Below, piece by piece: positions 48,145-55,680 of a stretch of 64,000 nucleotides of DNA. Where the stretch lies: the NCBI GenBank assembly GCA_044226485.1, contig JBGAGY010000004.1, forward strand, positions 434,001 through 498,000, read 5' to 3'. This DNA is from UBA6663 sp044226485. GTDB taxonomy: Bacteria; Chloroflexota; Anaerolineae; Anaerolineales; UBA6663. Under the pieces are notes generated by a model. The model was not told the DNA's origin and ran no database searches. It saw only the letters and a program-made list of their open reading frames with translations. Both the position numbers and the translations under genes were made by a program. The stretch's first letter is position 1. Each line of letters begins with the position of its first letter.

Positions 48145-48951
48145 ATGTCTGCACCCGCCGTTAGCATCGTTGAGTCGCTCAGCACACCCACGAGGCTTCG
48201 TCCTGCAAGCTGGGCGCAGTCGCTGGCCCTGTTTGGCGCGCCAGCCCTGATCCTTTGTCTGGTTTTCTATGGCTTTCGGCCCTGGCTGGAAACGCAAGGC
48301 TACTCGCCCATCGTCGCGTATCTGGCGACGGTGTGCGTGCCGATGGCGATGATGTTCGCGGCAGCGCTGATCGTCTATCACCGCATTGAAGGATTTCCGC
48401 TCACGATGGAGAGCTTCGCGAAACGCATGCGCTTTCCACGCCCAACCTGGCGCGACCTGATCTGGGCGCTCGGCATCTTCGTGGTCGGGATGCTGAGTTA
48501 CGGGCTGCTCTCGCAGGTCGGGCTGCTGCTGATCAAGAGCGGCGCCCTGCCGCTGCCGGCGCATCTACCCATCCTCGCCGATCCGCTCGCGCCGTTCTCG
48601 ATAGCCGCACTCGATGCCGCTGCCGGTGGCAGCATCAAAGGTCAGTGGGGCGTGGTGGCGTTGTTCGTCGTCACGTTCTTCTTCAACATCGCGGGCGAGG
48701 AGCTCTGGTGGCGCGGTTACATCCTGCCGCGCCAGGAGTTGGCGTTCGGCCGCTACACCTGGCTGATCCACGGCCTGCTCTGGGCAGGTTTCCACATGTT
48801 CAAATATTGGGACGTGCTCGGCCTATTGCCGATTTGCCTGTTGATCGCGTTCGCGGCGCAACGAACGCAACGCAACTGGGCCAGCCTGATCGCGCATGCG
48901 CTGTTCAACGTCGGTGGCGTGGTCCTGGTGAGTCTGGCGGTGATGGGATGA
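48145..48951 (+). CDS. CPBP-family intramembrane metalloprotease-like protein
   Basis: 268 residues from the ATG at 48145, with AAAGGAG upstream. Eight or so membrane helices carry the CPBP (Abi/Rce1-like) motifs: NIAGEELWWRGYILPRQ (EExxxR), IHGLLWAGFHMFKYW (two His) and LIAHALFNVGG (His/Asn). The family includes CAAX prenyl proteases and bacteriocin-immunity proteins; substrates in bacteria are mostly unknown. The TetR gene ends 82 nt upstream and a shared operator precedes this gene. Confidence 0.92.
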   Translation: MSAPAVSIVESLSTPTRLRPASWAQSLALFGAPALILCLVFYGFRPWLETQGYSPIVAYLATVCVPMAMMFAAALIVYHRIEGFPLTMESFAKRMRFPRPTWRDLIWALGIFVVGMLSYGLLSQVGLLLIKSGALPLPAHLPILADPLAPFSIAALDAAAGGSIKGQWGVVALFVVTFFFNIAGEELWWRGYILPRQELAFGRYTWLIHGLLWAGFHMFKYWDVLGLLPICLLIAFAAQRTQRNWASLIAHALFNVGGVVLVSLAVMG

Positions 48952-48975
48952 GAGGAACGCGTGGGGCACGCATGT

Positions 48976-48981
48976 TATAAT
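48976..48981 (+). promoter_or_regulatory. -10 box upstream of tatA
   Basis: A perfect TATAAT. A GACAGG/CCTGTC inverted repeat (48997-49002, 49020-49025) lies in the ~65-nt leader. A TTGACA at 48995 could mark a second promoter. Confidence 0.45.
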
Positions 48982-49049
48982 CTTTTCGCGTAAGTTGACA
49001 GGACCAGGAGTACTTAACGGCCTGTCGGTATCAGCGAGAGGAAGCGACT

Positions 49050-49238
49050 ATGAACTTCGGCCCCCTTGAACTTGGCATCATCCTGGTCATCGTGATCCTG
49101 GTCTTCGGCGTCGGGCGGCTCGGCCGCGTCGGCGGTGAACTCGGCTCCGCGATCAAGAATTTCCGCGAAGGCCTGAAGACGGACGAAGAAAAGGCCCCTA
49201 AGCCCGAAGAAAAGAAGCCGGAAGAGAAGACCATTTAG
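49050..49238 (+). CDS. tatA: Sec-independent translocase subunit TatA
   Basis: 62 residues. A short N-terminal membrane helix (LELGIILVIVILVFGVGRL), then a Gly hinge and the amphipathic helix GRVGGELGSAIKNFREGL, then a Lys/Glu/Pro tail. This is the standard TatA/E layout; a pore-forming or membrane-thinning subunit for export of folded proteins. No tatB or tatC is nearby. GAGGAAG precedes the ATG. Confidence 0.95.
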   Translation: MNFGPLELGIILVIVILVFGVGRLGRVGGELGSAIKNFREGLKTDEEKAPKPEEKKPEEKTI

Positions 49239-49260
49239 ACGTCTCTTCGAATAACCAAAC

Positions 49261-49302
49261 AAAAGCGCAGCGCCCTGGCGAACACCAGGGCGCTGCGCTT
49301 TT
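49261..49302. terminator. Bidirectional terminator between tatA and the DUF1992 gene
   Basis: A perfect 18-bp stem (49261-49278 with 49285-49302), AAAA on one end and TTTT on the other, with a 6-nt loop, between convergent genes. Confidence 0.95.
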
Positions 49303-49309
49303 GTGTCCC

Positions 49310-49744
49310 TTATCGGGATCCGCTGCCGGCCACCCACGGCCTGGCGCGCTCGATCTCGGCTTCGACGTCGATTCGCGGCCGCTGGAGCCGATCGAGCGGC
49401 GTGCTCAAGTTGTAGTCGCGGATACGCCGATTGAGTTCGCCCGCCCTGGCGCGGAAACGTTCGGCCGCCCGGCCCCACTCATCGGCATGCTGAGGGTGCT
49501 GCCGGATGTAATCGGCCGTGCGGTTCATCTCTTTGAGCGCCGCCTCCAACGAGTCGCGAATGGCCAGATCCTCCTCCAGCCAGCGCGGACGCGCGTCGTT
49601 CTGCTTCATCAGATGCTGGGCTGCCCACTCGGGGTCGTTCTCGTTGCCCTCCATCTGCAGGGGCTTGCCCTGACCCGGAAGATTGTCGAACTTGCCTTCA
49701 GCGCGGGCGGCTTCGAGCAGGCGCTCGATCCATCGATCAAACAT
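49310..49744 (-). CDS. DUF1992 protein (DnaJ homologue C28-like domain)
   Basis: 144 residues. The DUF1992 signature runs ERLLEAARAEGKFDNLPGQG then GKPLQMEGNENDPEWAAQHL and MKQNDARPRWLEEDLAIRDSL. The C-terminal half is helical (RARAGELNRRIRDYNLSTPLDRLQRP). No J-domain is attached. Function is unknown. TAAACT lies 6 nt before the ATG, suggesting a leaderless mRNA. Confidence 0.93.
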   Translation of the reverse strand: MFDRWIERLLEAARAEGKFDNLPGQGKPLQMEGNENDPEWAAQHLMKQNDARPRWLEEDLAIRDSLEAALKEMNRTADYIRQHPQHADEWGRAAERFRARAGELNRRIRDYNLSTPLDRLQRPRIDVEAEIERARPWVAGSGSR

Positions 49745-49750
49745 GGTCTA

Positions 49751-49756
49751 AGTTTA
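49751..49756 (-). promoter_or_regulatory. -10 box of the DUF1992 gene, leaderless arrangement
   Basis: TAAACT with 6 nt before the ATG. Confidence 0.45.
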
Positions 49757-49834
49757 GCGCATGGAGCCGTGAGCGTGGACGGTTTCGCGTCAAACCGCGT
49801 CAGGCTTTTGGACGCTGCGCCACGCTCTGCGCGT

Positions 49835-50584
49835 TCAGGGGATGGTGTATTCGGCCTGCAGTTTGCCGGCCTGATCGGAGAGCAAAATCTTGGCGCCTGA
49901 GGCCCAGACCGGGCCAGTCAGACCCCAGTAGAGGTCGACGACGGAGTTCTCGCCGGCGGCCGTGTGGATGTTCACAGCGCCGCCCTGGAAGAGCGTCAGC
50001 GACGGGAAGCGGAACTCCTGGCCGTCGGCGCTGCGAAGCGTCCAACCGGTCAACTCGAGCGGCCCGCCGGTGTTGATCAACACCACGGTCTCCTGGGCGA
50101 GGACGCCCGGCGACTGCACGCGACTGATGGCGACTTCAGGAGCCGGCGCGTTGGGGTCGGTTGTCGCTGTCGGGATGGGTGTCGTGGTCGGGACATCCGG
50201 GGGCGGCTCAGTGGCCGTCGGTTGGAGGCCGCCGATCGGGATGGCCAGCGTCTGCCCGACCGAAAGGACGTCGGGGTTCGTCAGATTGTTGGCCGCCATA
50301 AGGTCTTCGAGCGAGACGCCATAGCGCACGGCGATCGTGCCAAGCGTGTCGCCGGGTGCAACGACGTGAATGGTGGCCGTGGGTTGGCCGGCCGTCGGGG
50401 TAGCGCTGCGCACGAGAGCCGCCATGGTCGCACCCGCCGGCGCCGTGGCCGTCACGGACGGCGCTTCGACGACGATGCGGGGCCGATTGCGATCCCACAT
50501 CCACAGCACCGCCAACGTCACCAGGATGTTGAGGACGATCGAGATCGCCAGATATGGGGCAAAACGACGCCAATCTACGTACAT
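49835..50584 (-). CDS. Membrane-anchored LysM plus lamin-tail domain protein
   Basis: 249 residues from the ATG at 50584, which gives a clean membrane anchor (YLAISIVLNILVTLAVLWMW) right at the N terminus; the longer frame upstream is repeat-derived. One LysM domain (about 72-117, IHVVAPGDTLGTIAVRYGVS to VGQTLAIPI) should bind peptidoglycan or a related glycan. After a Thr/Pro linker comes a lamin-tail (LTD) domain (about 150-249, TVVLINTGGPLELTGWTLRS). The LTD resembles that of the pseudogene at 1768-2745. TACACT at 50596-50601 is 11 nt before the ATG. Confidence 0.88.
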   Translation of the reverse strand: MYVDWRRFAPYLAISIVLNILVTLAVLWMWDRNRPRIVVEAPSVTATAPAGATMAALVRSATPTAGQPTATIHVVAPGDTLGTIAVRYGVSLEDLMAANNLTNPDVLSVGQTLAIPIGGLQPTATEPPPDVPTTTPIPTATTDPNAPAPEVAISRVQSPGVLAQETVVLINTGGPLELTGWTLRSADGQEFRFPSLTLFQGGAVNIHTAAGENSVVDLYWGLTGPVWASGAKILLSDQAGKLQAEYTIP

Positions 50585-50625
50585 ATAAGCGGGCGAGTGT
50601 AGCATAAAGGCACATTGGCGCCAGT

Positions 50626-50694
50626 GGCGAGGGGCGAGGAGCGAAAGGCGGGAGGCGAGGGCTGTTAAGCCGTCGCTCATCGCTCATCGCTTTT
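50626..50694. repeat. Degenerate 7-nt repeats
   Basis: 50626-50660 is five 7-mers (GGCGAGG, GGCGAGG, AGCGAAA, GGCGGGA, GGCGAGG). 50674-50694 is three more (CGCTCAT, CGCTCAT, CGCTTTT). They lie between the divergent LysM-LTD and NYN genes. Confidence 0.8.
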
Positions 50695-50703
50695 CTGCGG
50701 TGC

Positions 50704-50709
50704 TAGAAT
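50704..50709 (+). promoter_or_regulatory. -10 box of the NYN gene, leaderless arrangement
   Basis: TAGAAT with 7 nt before the GTG start, in the same TGCTAGAAT string as at xpt and the VWA-FHA gene. Confidence 0.55.
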
Positions 50710-50716
50710 CCCGCGC

Positions 50717-51190
50717 GTGGCATACCTGATCGATGGACACAACCTGATCGGCGCGACGCCGGGGTTGAGCCTTGAGGAGATCGACGACGAGGTCAAGCTG
50801 GTCTCGATACTGCGCGCGTTTCTGTCGCGAACGCGGCGGAAGGGCCGCGTGGTGTTCGACCGCGGCGCCGTCGGGCAGGCCCCCACTCTATCGACTCCAA
50901 CGCTGGCCGTATCCTTCGCCAGGCCACCGCGGACCGCCGACGACGTGATCCTCGACCTGATCGCCAAGGAGCGCAATCCGCGCGGCCTGATCGTGGTCAG
51001 CGGCGACATTCGGCTGCAAGATGCCGCCCGCCGCCGGGGCGCGATCGCCATGCCCTCGACGTCATTCGCTCAACTCATGACGGCGCCGGCGCCTCGACGT
51101 GGGAGCCCGGATGACGAGCCCCGCCTCAGCGCCGAGGAAGTGGCCGCCTGGGAGCGTCTGTTTCAGAAGCGTTCAGGGCGCGACGGTTAA
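50717..51190 (+). CDS. NYN-domain protein, YacP-like putative ribonuclease
   Basis: 157 residues, GTG start at 50717 because the frame begins there with YLIDGHNLIGATPG. NYN/PIN-type acidic residues appear in LIDGHNL, RVVFDRG, TADDVILDLIAKE and IVVSGDIRLQDAARRRGA. B. subtilis YacP (Rae1) is a ribosome-associated endonuclease of this fold. A similar RNase role is possible here but unproven. The tail (LSAEEVAAWERLFQKR) is like that of YacP-type proteins. Confidence 0.85.
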   Translation: MAYLIDGHNLIGATPGLSLEEIDDEVKLVSILRAFLSRTRRKGRVVFDRGAVGQAPTLSTPTLAVSFARPPRTADDVILDLIAKERNPRGLIVVSGDIRLQDAARRRGAIAMPSTSFAQLMTAPAPRRGSPDDEPRLSAEEVAAWERLFQKRSGRDG

Positions 51191-51350
51191 GCTGGCTCTA
51201 AGCCAGGGCATAGCCGGCTCTCAGCCACCCGATCGATGCTGAGTCTGGCGCGCTCACCCTCCGAGTGGAAACGCACACCCAAGAGCGCGTCCGGGCTGCT
51301 GAGGCATCCCGACAACTTCAGGCTCGGTGATTCCCCCCGTCACCGAGCCT
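51191..51350. other. Intergenic region with an 11-bp hairpin
   Basis: AGGCTCGGTGA (51320-51330) pairs with 51340-51350 over a 9-nt loop, a possible terminator for the NYN gene though no T-run follows. Nothing else seen. Confidence 0.45.
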
Positions 51351-51361
51351 CCCCAAAACAA

Positions 51362-51392
51362 CAGAAGGCCCGGCGATTTGCCGGGCCTTCTG
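51362..51392 (-). terminator. Terminator of the M32 carboxypeptidase gene
   Basis: A perfect 13-bp stem (51362-51374 with 51380-51392) with a 5-nt loop, 22 nt past the stop on the minus strand. The T-tract after it is poor. Confidence 0.75.
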
Positions 51393-51414
51393 ATTTCTCC
51401 AACGATCGCAGCGC

Positions 51415-52926
51415 TTACAGGCCGTACAGGGCCGAATACTTCTCGCGCAGATAGGCGATGTACGGGTCGATCGTCATCGAGCTGCCTGTCACACGCTGCA
51501 CAAGTTCGGCGGGCGTGAACTTGGAGCCGTGCTGGTAGATGTTCTTCTTCAGCCAACGGTGCAGGCCGGCCGTCTTAGCGGCGGCGAGCTGTTCGGCGAG
51601 CTCGGGCTGCTGCTTGAGCGCCGCCGCGTAGAACTGAGCGCTGAGGATGTTCCCGAGCGTGTACGACTGGAAGACGCCCCAGTAGCCGCCATACCAGTGC
51701 ACGTCCTGCATGACGCCGTCGCGATCGTCGGGCGCGCGGTGGCCGAGGTCGCTCTGATAGCGGGCGCCCCAGGCCTCGGGCAGGTCCTTGACCGTCAGCT
51801 TGCCCTCCATCAACGCGCATTCCAGGTCGAAGCGGATGATGATGTGCAGGTTGTAGGTCAGCTCGTCGGCCTCGGTGCGGATCAGCGAAGTCTCGACCTT
51901 GTTGATCGCGCGCAGGAACGTCTCGAGATCGACTTCCTTGAGCGCCTTGCCAAACGTCCGCTGCAGGCGCGGATACCAATAGGTCCAGAAGCCGCGGCTG
52001 CGCCCGACGATGTTCTCCCACAGGCGCGACTGGCTCTCATGGACGCCGGCCGAGACGCCGCCGAACAGGGGCGTGCCATCGTACTCGGGCTTGATGTTCT
52101 GCTCGTAGGTCGAGTGGCCGAACTCGTGGATCGTGCTCATCAGGCTGTAGAGCACATCGGTCTCGTCGGCGCGGACGCGGGTGGTGATGCGCTTGTCGCC
52201 GGCGCCGAGCGTGATCGAGAACGGGTGCGCGCTTTCGTCGAGGCGGCCGGCCTCGAAGTCGTAGCCCAGACGCGCAAGCACCTTGTTGCTGAAAGCCAAT
52301 TGCTTGGCCTTCGGGAAGCGCTGCTTCAGGAAGCTCTCGTCGGGCTCGGGTTTTGCGGTGACGGACTGCACCAACGGCACGAGTTGATCGCGCAGCTGGC
52401 TGAACAACGCGCGCAGGGTGGCGACGTTCATGCCCTCGTCGGCGTTGTCGATGTGGGTGTCGAGCGGATGAGCGTGCTCCGGGAAGTACTCGGACACACG
52501 GCGGCGAAGCTCGACCGACTTGGCCAGGAAGGGCTCGACGGCGGCGAAGTCGTTGGCCGGCCGCGCCTGCGCCCAGGCCTGCTGGCTGCGCGAGTCGTGC
52601 TCGGCGATCTCGGCCACCAGTTCGGTCGGCACACGGACGGCCTGCTCATGCGCTCGGCGGACGAGGCGCACGTAAGCGGCATCGTCGGAGCCCGGCTTGA
52701 GCTTGCCCGAGGATTCGACGGAGGCCAACAGCGACGTGATCTTCTGGTCCGAAAGCCGTTCGTGAGTCAGCCGCGAGAGCAAGCCCAAAATGCGGCCGCG
52801 AGTCGGGCCGCCCTTGGGCGGCATCAGGGTTTCCTGATCCCAGGCCAGCACGGCGCTGGCATGGCCCAAATCCTGGATATCCCGTGTGCGGTTCTTGAGT
52901 GAAATCAGGTCCTCAGCCCAGGTCAT
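51415..52926 (-). CDS. M32-family carboxypeptidase (Taq type)
   Basis: 503 residues from the ATG at 52926, with GAGGAG upstream. The zinc motif is STIHEFGHSTYEQ (HExxH), with the conserved GVHESQSRLWENIVGRSRGFW motif and a downstream Glu. Other landmarks are SAVLAWDQETLMPPKG and RITTRVRADE. M32 enzymes are metal-dependent, cytosolic, and remove C-terminal residues with broad specificity. Length and motifs are typical, with nothing missing. It has its own terminator. Confidence 0.97.
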   Translation of the reverse strand: MTWAEDLISLKNRTRDIQDLGHASAVLAWDQETLMPPKGGPTRGRILGLLSRLTHERLSDQKITSLLASVESSGKLKPGSDDAAYVRLVRRAHEQAVRVPTELVAEIAEHDSRSQQAWAQARPANDFAAVEPFLAKSVELRRRVSEYFPEHAHPLDTHIDNADEGMNVATLRALFSQLRDQLVPLVQSVTAKPEPDESFLKQRFPKAKQLAFSNKVLARLGYDFEAGRLDESAHPFSITLGAGDKRITTRVRADETDVLYSLMSTIHEFGHSTYEQNIKPEYDGTPLFGGVSAGVHESQSRLWENIVGRSRGFWTYWYPRLQRTFGKALKEVDLETFLRAINKVETSLIRTEADELTYNLHIIIRFDLECALMEGKLTVKDLPEAWGARYQSDLGHRAPDDRDGVMQDVHWYGGYWGVFQSYTLGNILSAQFYAAALKQQPELAEQLAAAKTAGLHRWLKKNIYQHGSKFTPAELVQRVTGSSMTIDPYIAYLREKYSALYGL

Positions 52927-53047
52927 AGCCAATCTCCTCACAAACCAAGGCGTCGTCGCATGGGGTTGGCGGGTTCAGGCTGGATCCGTCACCGCACCAA
53001 CCATCGACGAACACCTAGAGTAAGAGCTGCCGATGCGACAGCCCCAG

Positions 53048-53119
53048 GTGGGCCCGGCAGGGCTCGAACCTGCAACCAAGCGGTTATGAGCCGCGTGCTC
53101 TGCCATTGAGCTACAGGCC
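53048..53119 (-). tRNA. tRNA with CAT anticodon (Ile2 or Met)
   Basis: 72 nt. Acceptor GGGCCTG pairs with CGGGCCC, anticodon loop CTCATAA, T-loop GGTTCGAGCC. CAT is used by initiator Met, elongator Met and, when lysidine-modified, tRNA-Ile2. The acceptor resembles the GGGCCT start of bacterial tRNA-Ile2. It has a normal first pair, unlike the initiator. The 3' CCA is not encoded. Confidence 0.9.
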
Positions 53120-53126
53120 CCTGAAA

Positions 53127-53161
53127 CGACGAGTGACGAAGGACGAAAGACGAAGGACGAA
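53127..53161 (+). repeat. Five 7-nt repeats, GACGARN
   Basis: GACGAGT, GACGAAG, GACGAAA, GACGAAG, GACGAAA directly abut one another, beginning 8 nt upstream of the tRNA's 5' end (minus strand). Confidence 0.9.
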
Positions 53162-53233
53162 ATCCTCCTTGTCTATCGTTTTCTTATACCCAGCCGTCGT
53201 CTTAAATCTTTCGAGGCTGCCGAAGATTATAGC

Positions 53234-54181
53234 CTAATCGTTCGCCAGGACCCTGAAACGCGGCTCTTTGCCCTGCAAAACGGCCAGGACTTCGCCGGCG
53301 ATGTCGAGGCCGGCCCTGTCCTGTCCTTCTCGGGTCTGCGCCCCAATATGGGGTGTCGCGATGACTTTGGGATGCTGGGCGATCGAGCCCGGCCCGGGCG
53401 GCTCGACGGCAAAGACGTCGAGCGCGGCGCCGGCCAGTTGACCCCTATCGAGGGCGACGGCGAGAGCCGCCTCGTCGATCACGCCGCCGCGGGCGAGGCA
53501 GACCAGGCGGGCGCCCTTCTTCATCTGCGAGAGGCGCGCCGAGTCGAACATGCCGCGCGTGCCCTCGGTCAGCGGCAGGTGCAGCGAGACATAGTCCGCG
53601 CAGCCGAGCAGATCGGCAAACGACCTCGGCTCGGCGCCGCGCTCGCGGATCTGGTCATCGCTGAGGTAGGGGTCGTGCGCCATGATCGACATGTCGAAGG
53701 CGCGCGCCCGGCGAGCCACCTCGGCGCCGATGCGGCCGAAGCCGACCAGGCCGAGCGTCTTGCCCGAGAGTTCGTCGCCCATGAACGCGCTCTTCTCCCA
53801 CTTGCCGAGCTTGAGGGCGGCGTCGGCGGCGGGCACGCGGCGGGCCAGATCCAGCATCATGCCGATGGTCAGTTCGGCGACCGCGACCGTCGCGGCCAGC
53901 GGGCTGTTCACGACCGTGATACCGGCCGCGAGCGCAGCCGCCACGTCGATGTTGTCGACGCCGACGCCGGCGCGGCCGATCACCTTCAGGGTGTGGCCGG
54001 CAGCGATCACCTGCGTTGTGACCTTGGTGCGCGAGCGCACGACCAACGCGTCGTATTCAGGCAGCGTGGCCAACAGCGCCTCGGGCGTGATTTTGGCGTC
54101 GACGATTACGTCGCCGGCGGTCTTGAGAAGATCGATGCCGGCTTGAGACAAGCCATCGGAAATGAGGATCTTGAAGGGCAT
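53234..54181 (-). CDS. serA: D-3-phosphoglycerate dehydrogenase, short form
   Basis: 315 residues from the ATG at 54181. The NAD-binding motif is TLGLVGFGRIGAEVARRARAF, with the catalytic Arg in LVCLARGGVIDEAAL, a Glu and the His in VIATPHIGAQTREGQ. The N terminus KILISDGLSQAGIDLL and VIGRAGVGVDNIDVAAA are typical of PGDH. It lacks the C-terminal ACT/ASB domains found in long SerA, so serine feedback through them is not expected. First step of serine synthesis; serC lies at 55681-56787, also on the minus strand. TACAAT is 8 nt before the ATG. Confidence 0.92.
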   Translation of the reverse strand: MPFKILISDGLSQAGIDLLKTAGDVIVDAKITPEALLATLPEYDALVVRSRTKVTTQVIAAGHTLKVIGRAGVGVDNIDVAAALAAGITVVNSPLAATVAVAELTIGMMLDLARRVPAADAALKLGKWEKSAFMGDELSGKTLGLVGFGRIGAEVARRARAFDMSIMAHDPYLSDDQIRERGAEPRSFADLLGCADYVSLHLPLTEGTRGMFDSARLSQMKKGARLVCLARGGVIDEAALAVALDRGQLAGAALDVFAVEPPGPGSIAQHPKVIATPHIGAQTREGQDRAGLDIAGEVLAVLQGKEPRFRVLAND

Positions 54182-54189
54182 AGGGTGCC

Positions 54190-54195
54190 ATTGTA
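54190..54195 (-). promoter_or_regulatory. -10 box of serA, leaderless arrangement
   Basis: TACAAT with 8 nt before the ATG. Confidence 0.5.
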
Positions 54196-54252
54196 ACGAA
54201 AGTAAGTTCGACCCTGTGCCGCCCGATCGGGCCATTCGTGGCCTTCTCCCGG

Positions 54253-54258
54253 TAAAAT
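54253..54258 (+). promoter_or_regulatory. -10 box of the SDR gene, leaderless arrangement
   Basis: TAAAAT with 7 nt before the ATG at 54266. The serA and SDR start signals lie back to back within 85 nt. Confidence 0.5.
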
Positions 54259-54265
54259 GAGACCC

Positions 54266-54982
54266 ATGTCCTCCTCTTCGCGCATCGCGCTGATCACGGG
54301 CGGCACCGGTGGCATTGGCCTGGCGCTGGCCCACGGCTTTCTCGAACGGGGCTATGCCGTGACGGTCACCGGCGCGACGGACGCCGAAGTGGCCGCGACG
54401 CCGACGCAGCCCGGGCTGACCGTGGTTCAGATGGACGTGACCCGGCCGGACGACGTGGCGCGAGTGGTCGACGCGCTGCCCGGGCTGGATGTGCTGGTCA
54501 ACGCCGCCGGCATCATCCTGCGCGGCGGGCGCGAGTTCGAGCTCGACGGATTCGAGCGCGTCATCCAGGTCAACCTGATCGGCACGATGCGCGTTTGCAC
54601 AGCCGCGCGGCCGGCTTTGGCGCCGCGGCGCGGAGCCGTGCTCAACCTGGCGTCGATGCTCAGCTTCGTCAGCGGCCCGCAGGTGCCGGCCTACACGGCC
54701 AGCAAGGGCGGGATCGCGCAGCTGACCAAGGCGCTGGCCGCGGCCTGGGCTCAGGAAGGCATCCGCGTCAACGCCCTAGCGCCGGGCTGGATCACGACCG
54801 AACTGACCCGGCCGCTGCAGGAGGACGACGCCCGCAGCGCCGCGTTGCTCGCGCGCACGCCGATGGGGCGCTGGGGGGCGCCCGAGGATCTCGTCGGCGC
54901 TGCGCTGTTCCTGTGCTCGCCGGACGCCGGCTTTATCACCGGCGTCGTGCTGCCCATCGACGGCGGTTATCTGACGATGTAA
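54266..54982 (+). CDS. Short-chain dehydrogenase/reductase
   Basis: 238 residues from the ATG at 54266. Cofactor motif ALITGGTGGIGLALA, then LDVLVNAAGI, the catalytic Ser region LNLASMLSFVSG and PAYTASKGGIAQLTKA (Tyr/Lys), then RVNALAPGWITTEL. It ends in GVVLPIDGGYLTM. The classical SDR call is secure; the substrate is unknown. After the stop, 26 nt separate it from a cupin gene, so the two are likely co-transcribed and may act in one catabolic step. Confidence 0.93.
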   Translation: MSSSSRIALITGGTGGIGLALAHGFLERGYAVTVTGATDAEVAATPTQPGLTVVQMDVTRPDDVARVVDALPGLDVLVNAAGIILRGGREFELDGFERVIQVNLIGTMRVCTAARPALAPRRGAVLNLASMLSFVSGPQVPAYTASKGGIAQLTKALAAAWAQEGIRVNALAPGWITTELTRPLQEDDARSAALLARTPMGRWGAPEDLVGAALFLCSPDAGFITGVVLPIDGGYLTM

Positions 54983-55008
54983 ACGACCAGTCGTTCACAG
55001 GAGGTTCC

Positions 55009-55524
55009 ATGCTGTCTGCCCACCCCATCCCCCGTTCGAAGAATCCCTCAGCGCATCCGTATTCGCCGCTCGAGATCGTCGTGTCGCCGGCCGTGCCTGA
55101 AGACGAGCGCGTCTGGGTGCCGCAGGCGCCGAACGTGTGGTTTCGACCGCTGATGCTCAACACCGTCGTCGGGCACTGGTGCAACCTGCTGCGGGTCAAA
55201 CGCGCTGGCGTGGTCAGCCGTCACCTGCATCCCGCGCCGGTGCACGGCTACGTGATCAAAGGCTCGTGGCGCTACCTCGAGCACGAGTGGCGCGCGACGG
55301 CCGGCAGCTACGTCTTCGAGCCGCCGGGTGAAACGCACACGCTGGTCGTCGACACTGACGACGAGATGATCACGTTCTTCAACATCTCAGGCTGCATGTA
55401 CTACGTCGACGAGGCCGGCCGCTGCACGGGCTACGAAGACGTCTTCACCAAGATCGACATGTGCCGCAAGCACTATGCGGCGGTGGGGCTGGGGGAGACG
55501 TTTGTCGAGCAGTTCATCCGGTAG
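55009..55524 (+). CDS. Cupin protein, 2,4'-dihydroxyacetophenone dioxygenase family
   Basis: 171 residues from the ATG at 55009, with AGGAGG upstream. The core reads WVPQAPNVWFRPLM, then VVSRHLHPAPVHGYVIKGSWRYLEHEW and GSYVFEPPGETHTLVV. Together these supply the His/Glu metal ligands of the DAD family, which cleaves C-C bonds in aromatic ketones. Members often sit beside SDR genes. The substrate here is unproven; an ordinary sugar-binding cupin is the alternative. Confidence 0.82.
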   Translation: MLSAHPIPRSKNPSAHPYSPLEIVVSPAVPEDERVWVPQAPNVWFRPLMLNTVVGHWCNLLRVKRAGVVSRHLHPAPVHGYVIKGSWRYLEHEWRATAGSYVFEPPGETHTLVVDTDDEMITFFNISGCMYYVDEAGRCTGYEDVFTKIDMCRKHYAAVGLGETFVEQFIR

Positions 55525-55567
55525 CCGCCAGACGGCAGTGACGCGAAGGCGATGTCAGACCGTCGAT

Positions 55568-55616
55568 CGAAACGACAAAGGGGCAAGCCAGTCGGCTCTG
55601 CCCCTTTGTCGTTTCG
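55568..55616. terminator. Terminator between convergent cupin and serC genes
   Basis: A perfect 18-bp stem (55568-55585 with 55599-55616) around a 13-nt loop that can itself pair AGCC with GGCT. Confidence 0.85.
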
Positions 55617-55646
55617 AGACGATCCGGGCGTCGCGCTCCAGCGTCA

Positions 55647-55674
55647 CTGACGCCCGACGCCTGACGCCTGACGC
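55647..55674 (+). repeat. Four 7-nt repeats, CTGACGC type
   Basis: CTGACGC, CCGACGC, CTGACGC, CTGACGC, just past the serC stop. The unit is the same as at 7786-7813. Confidence 0.85.
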
Positions 55675-55680
55675 CTGTTT

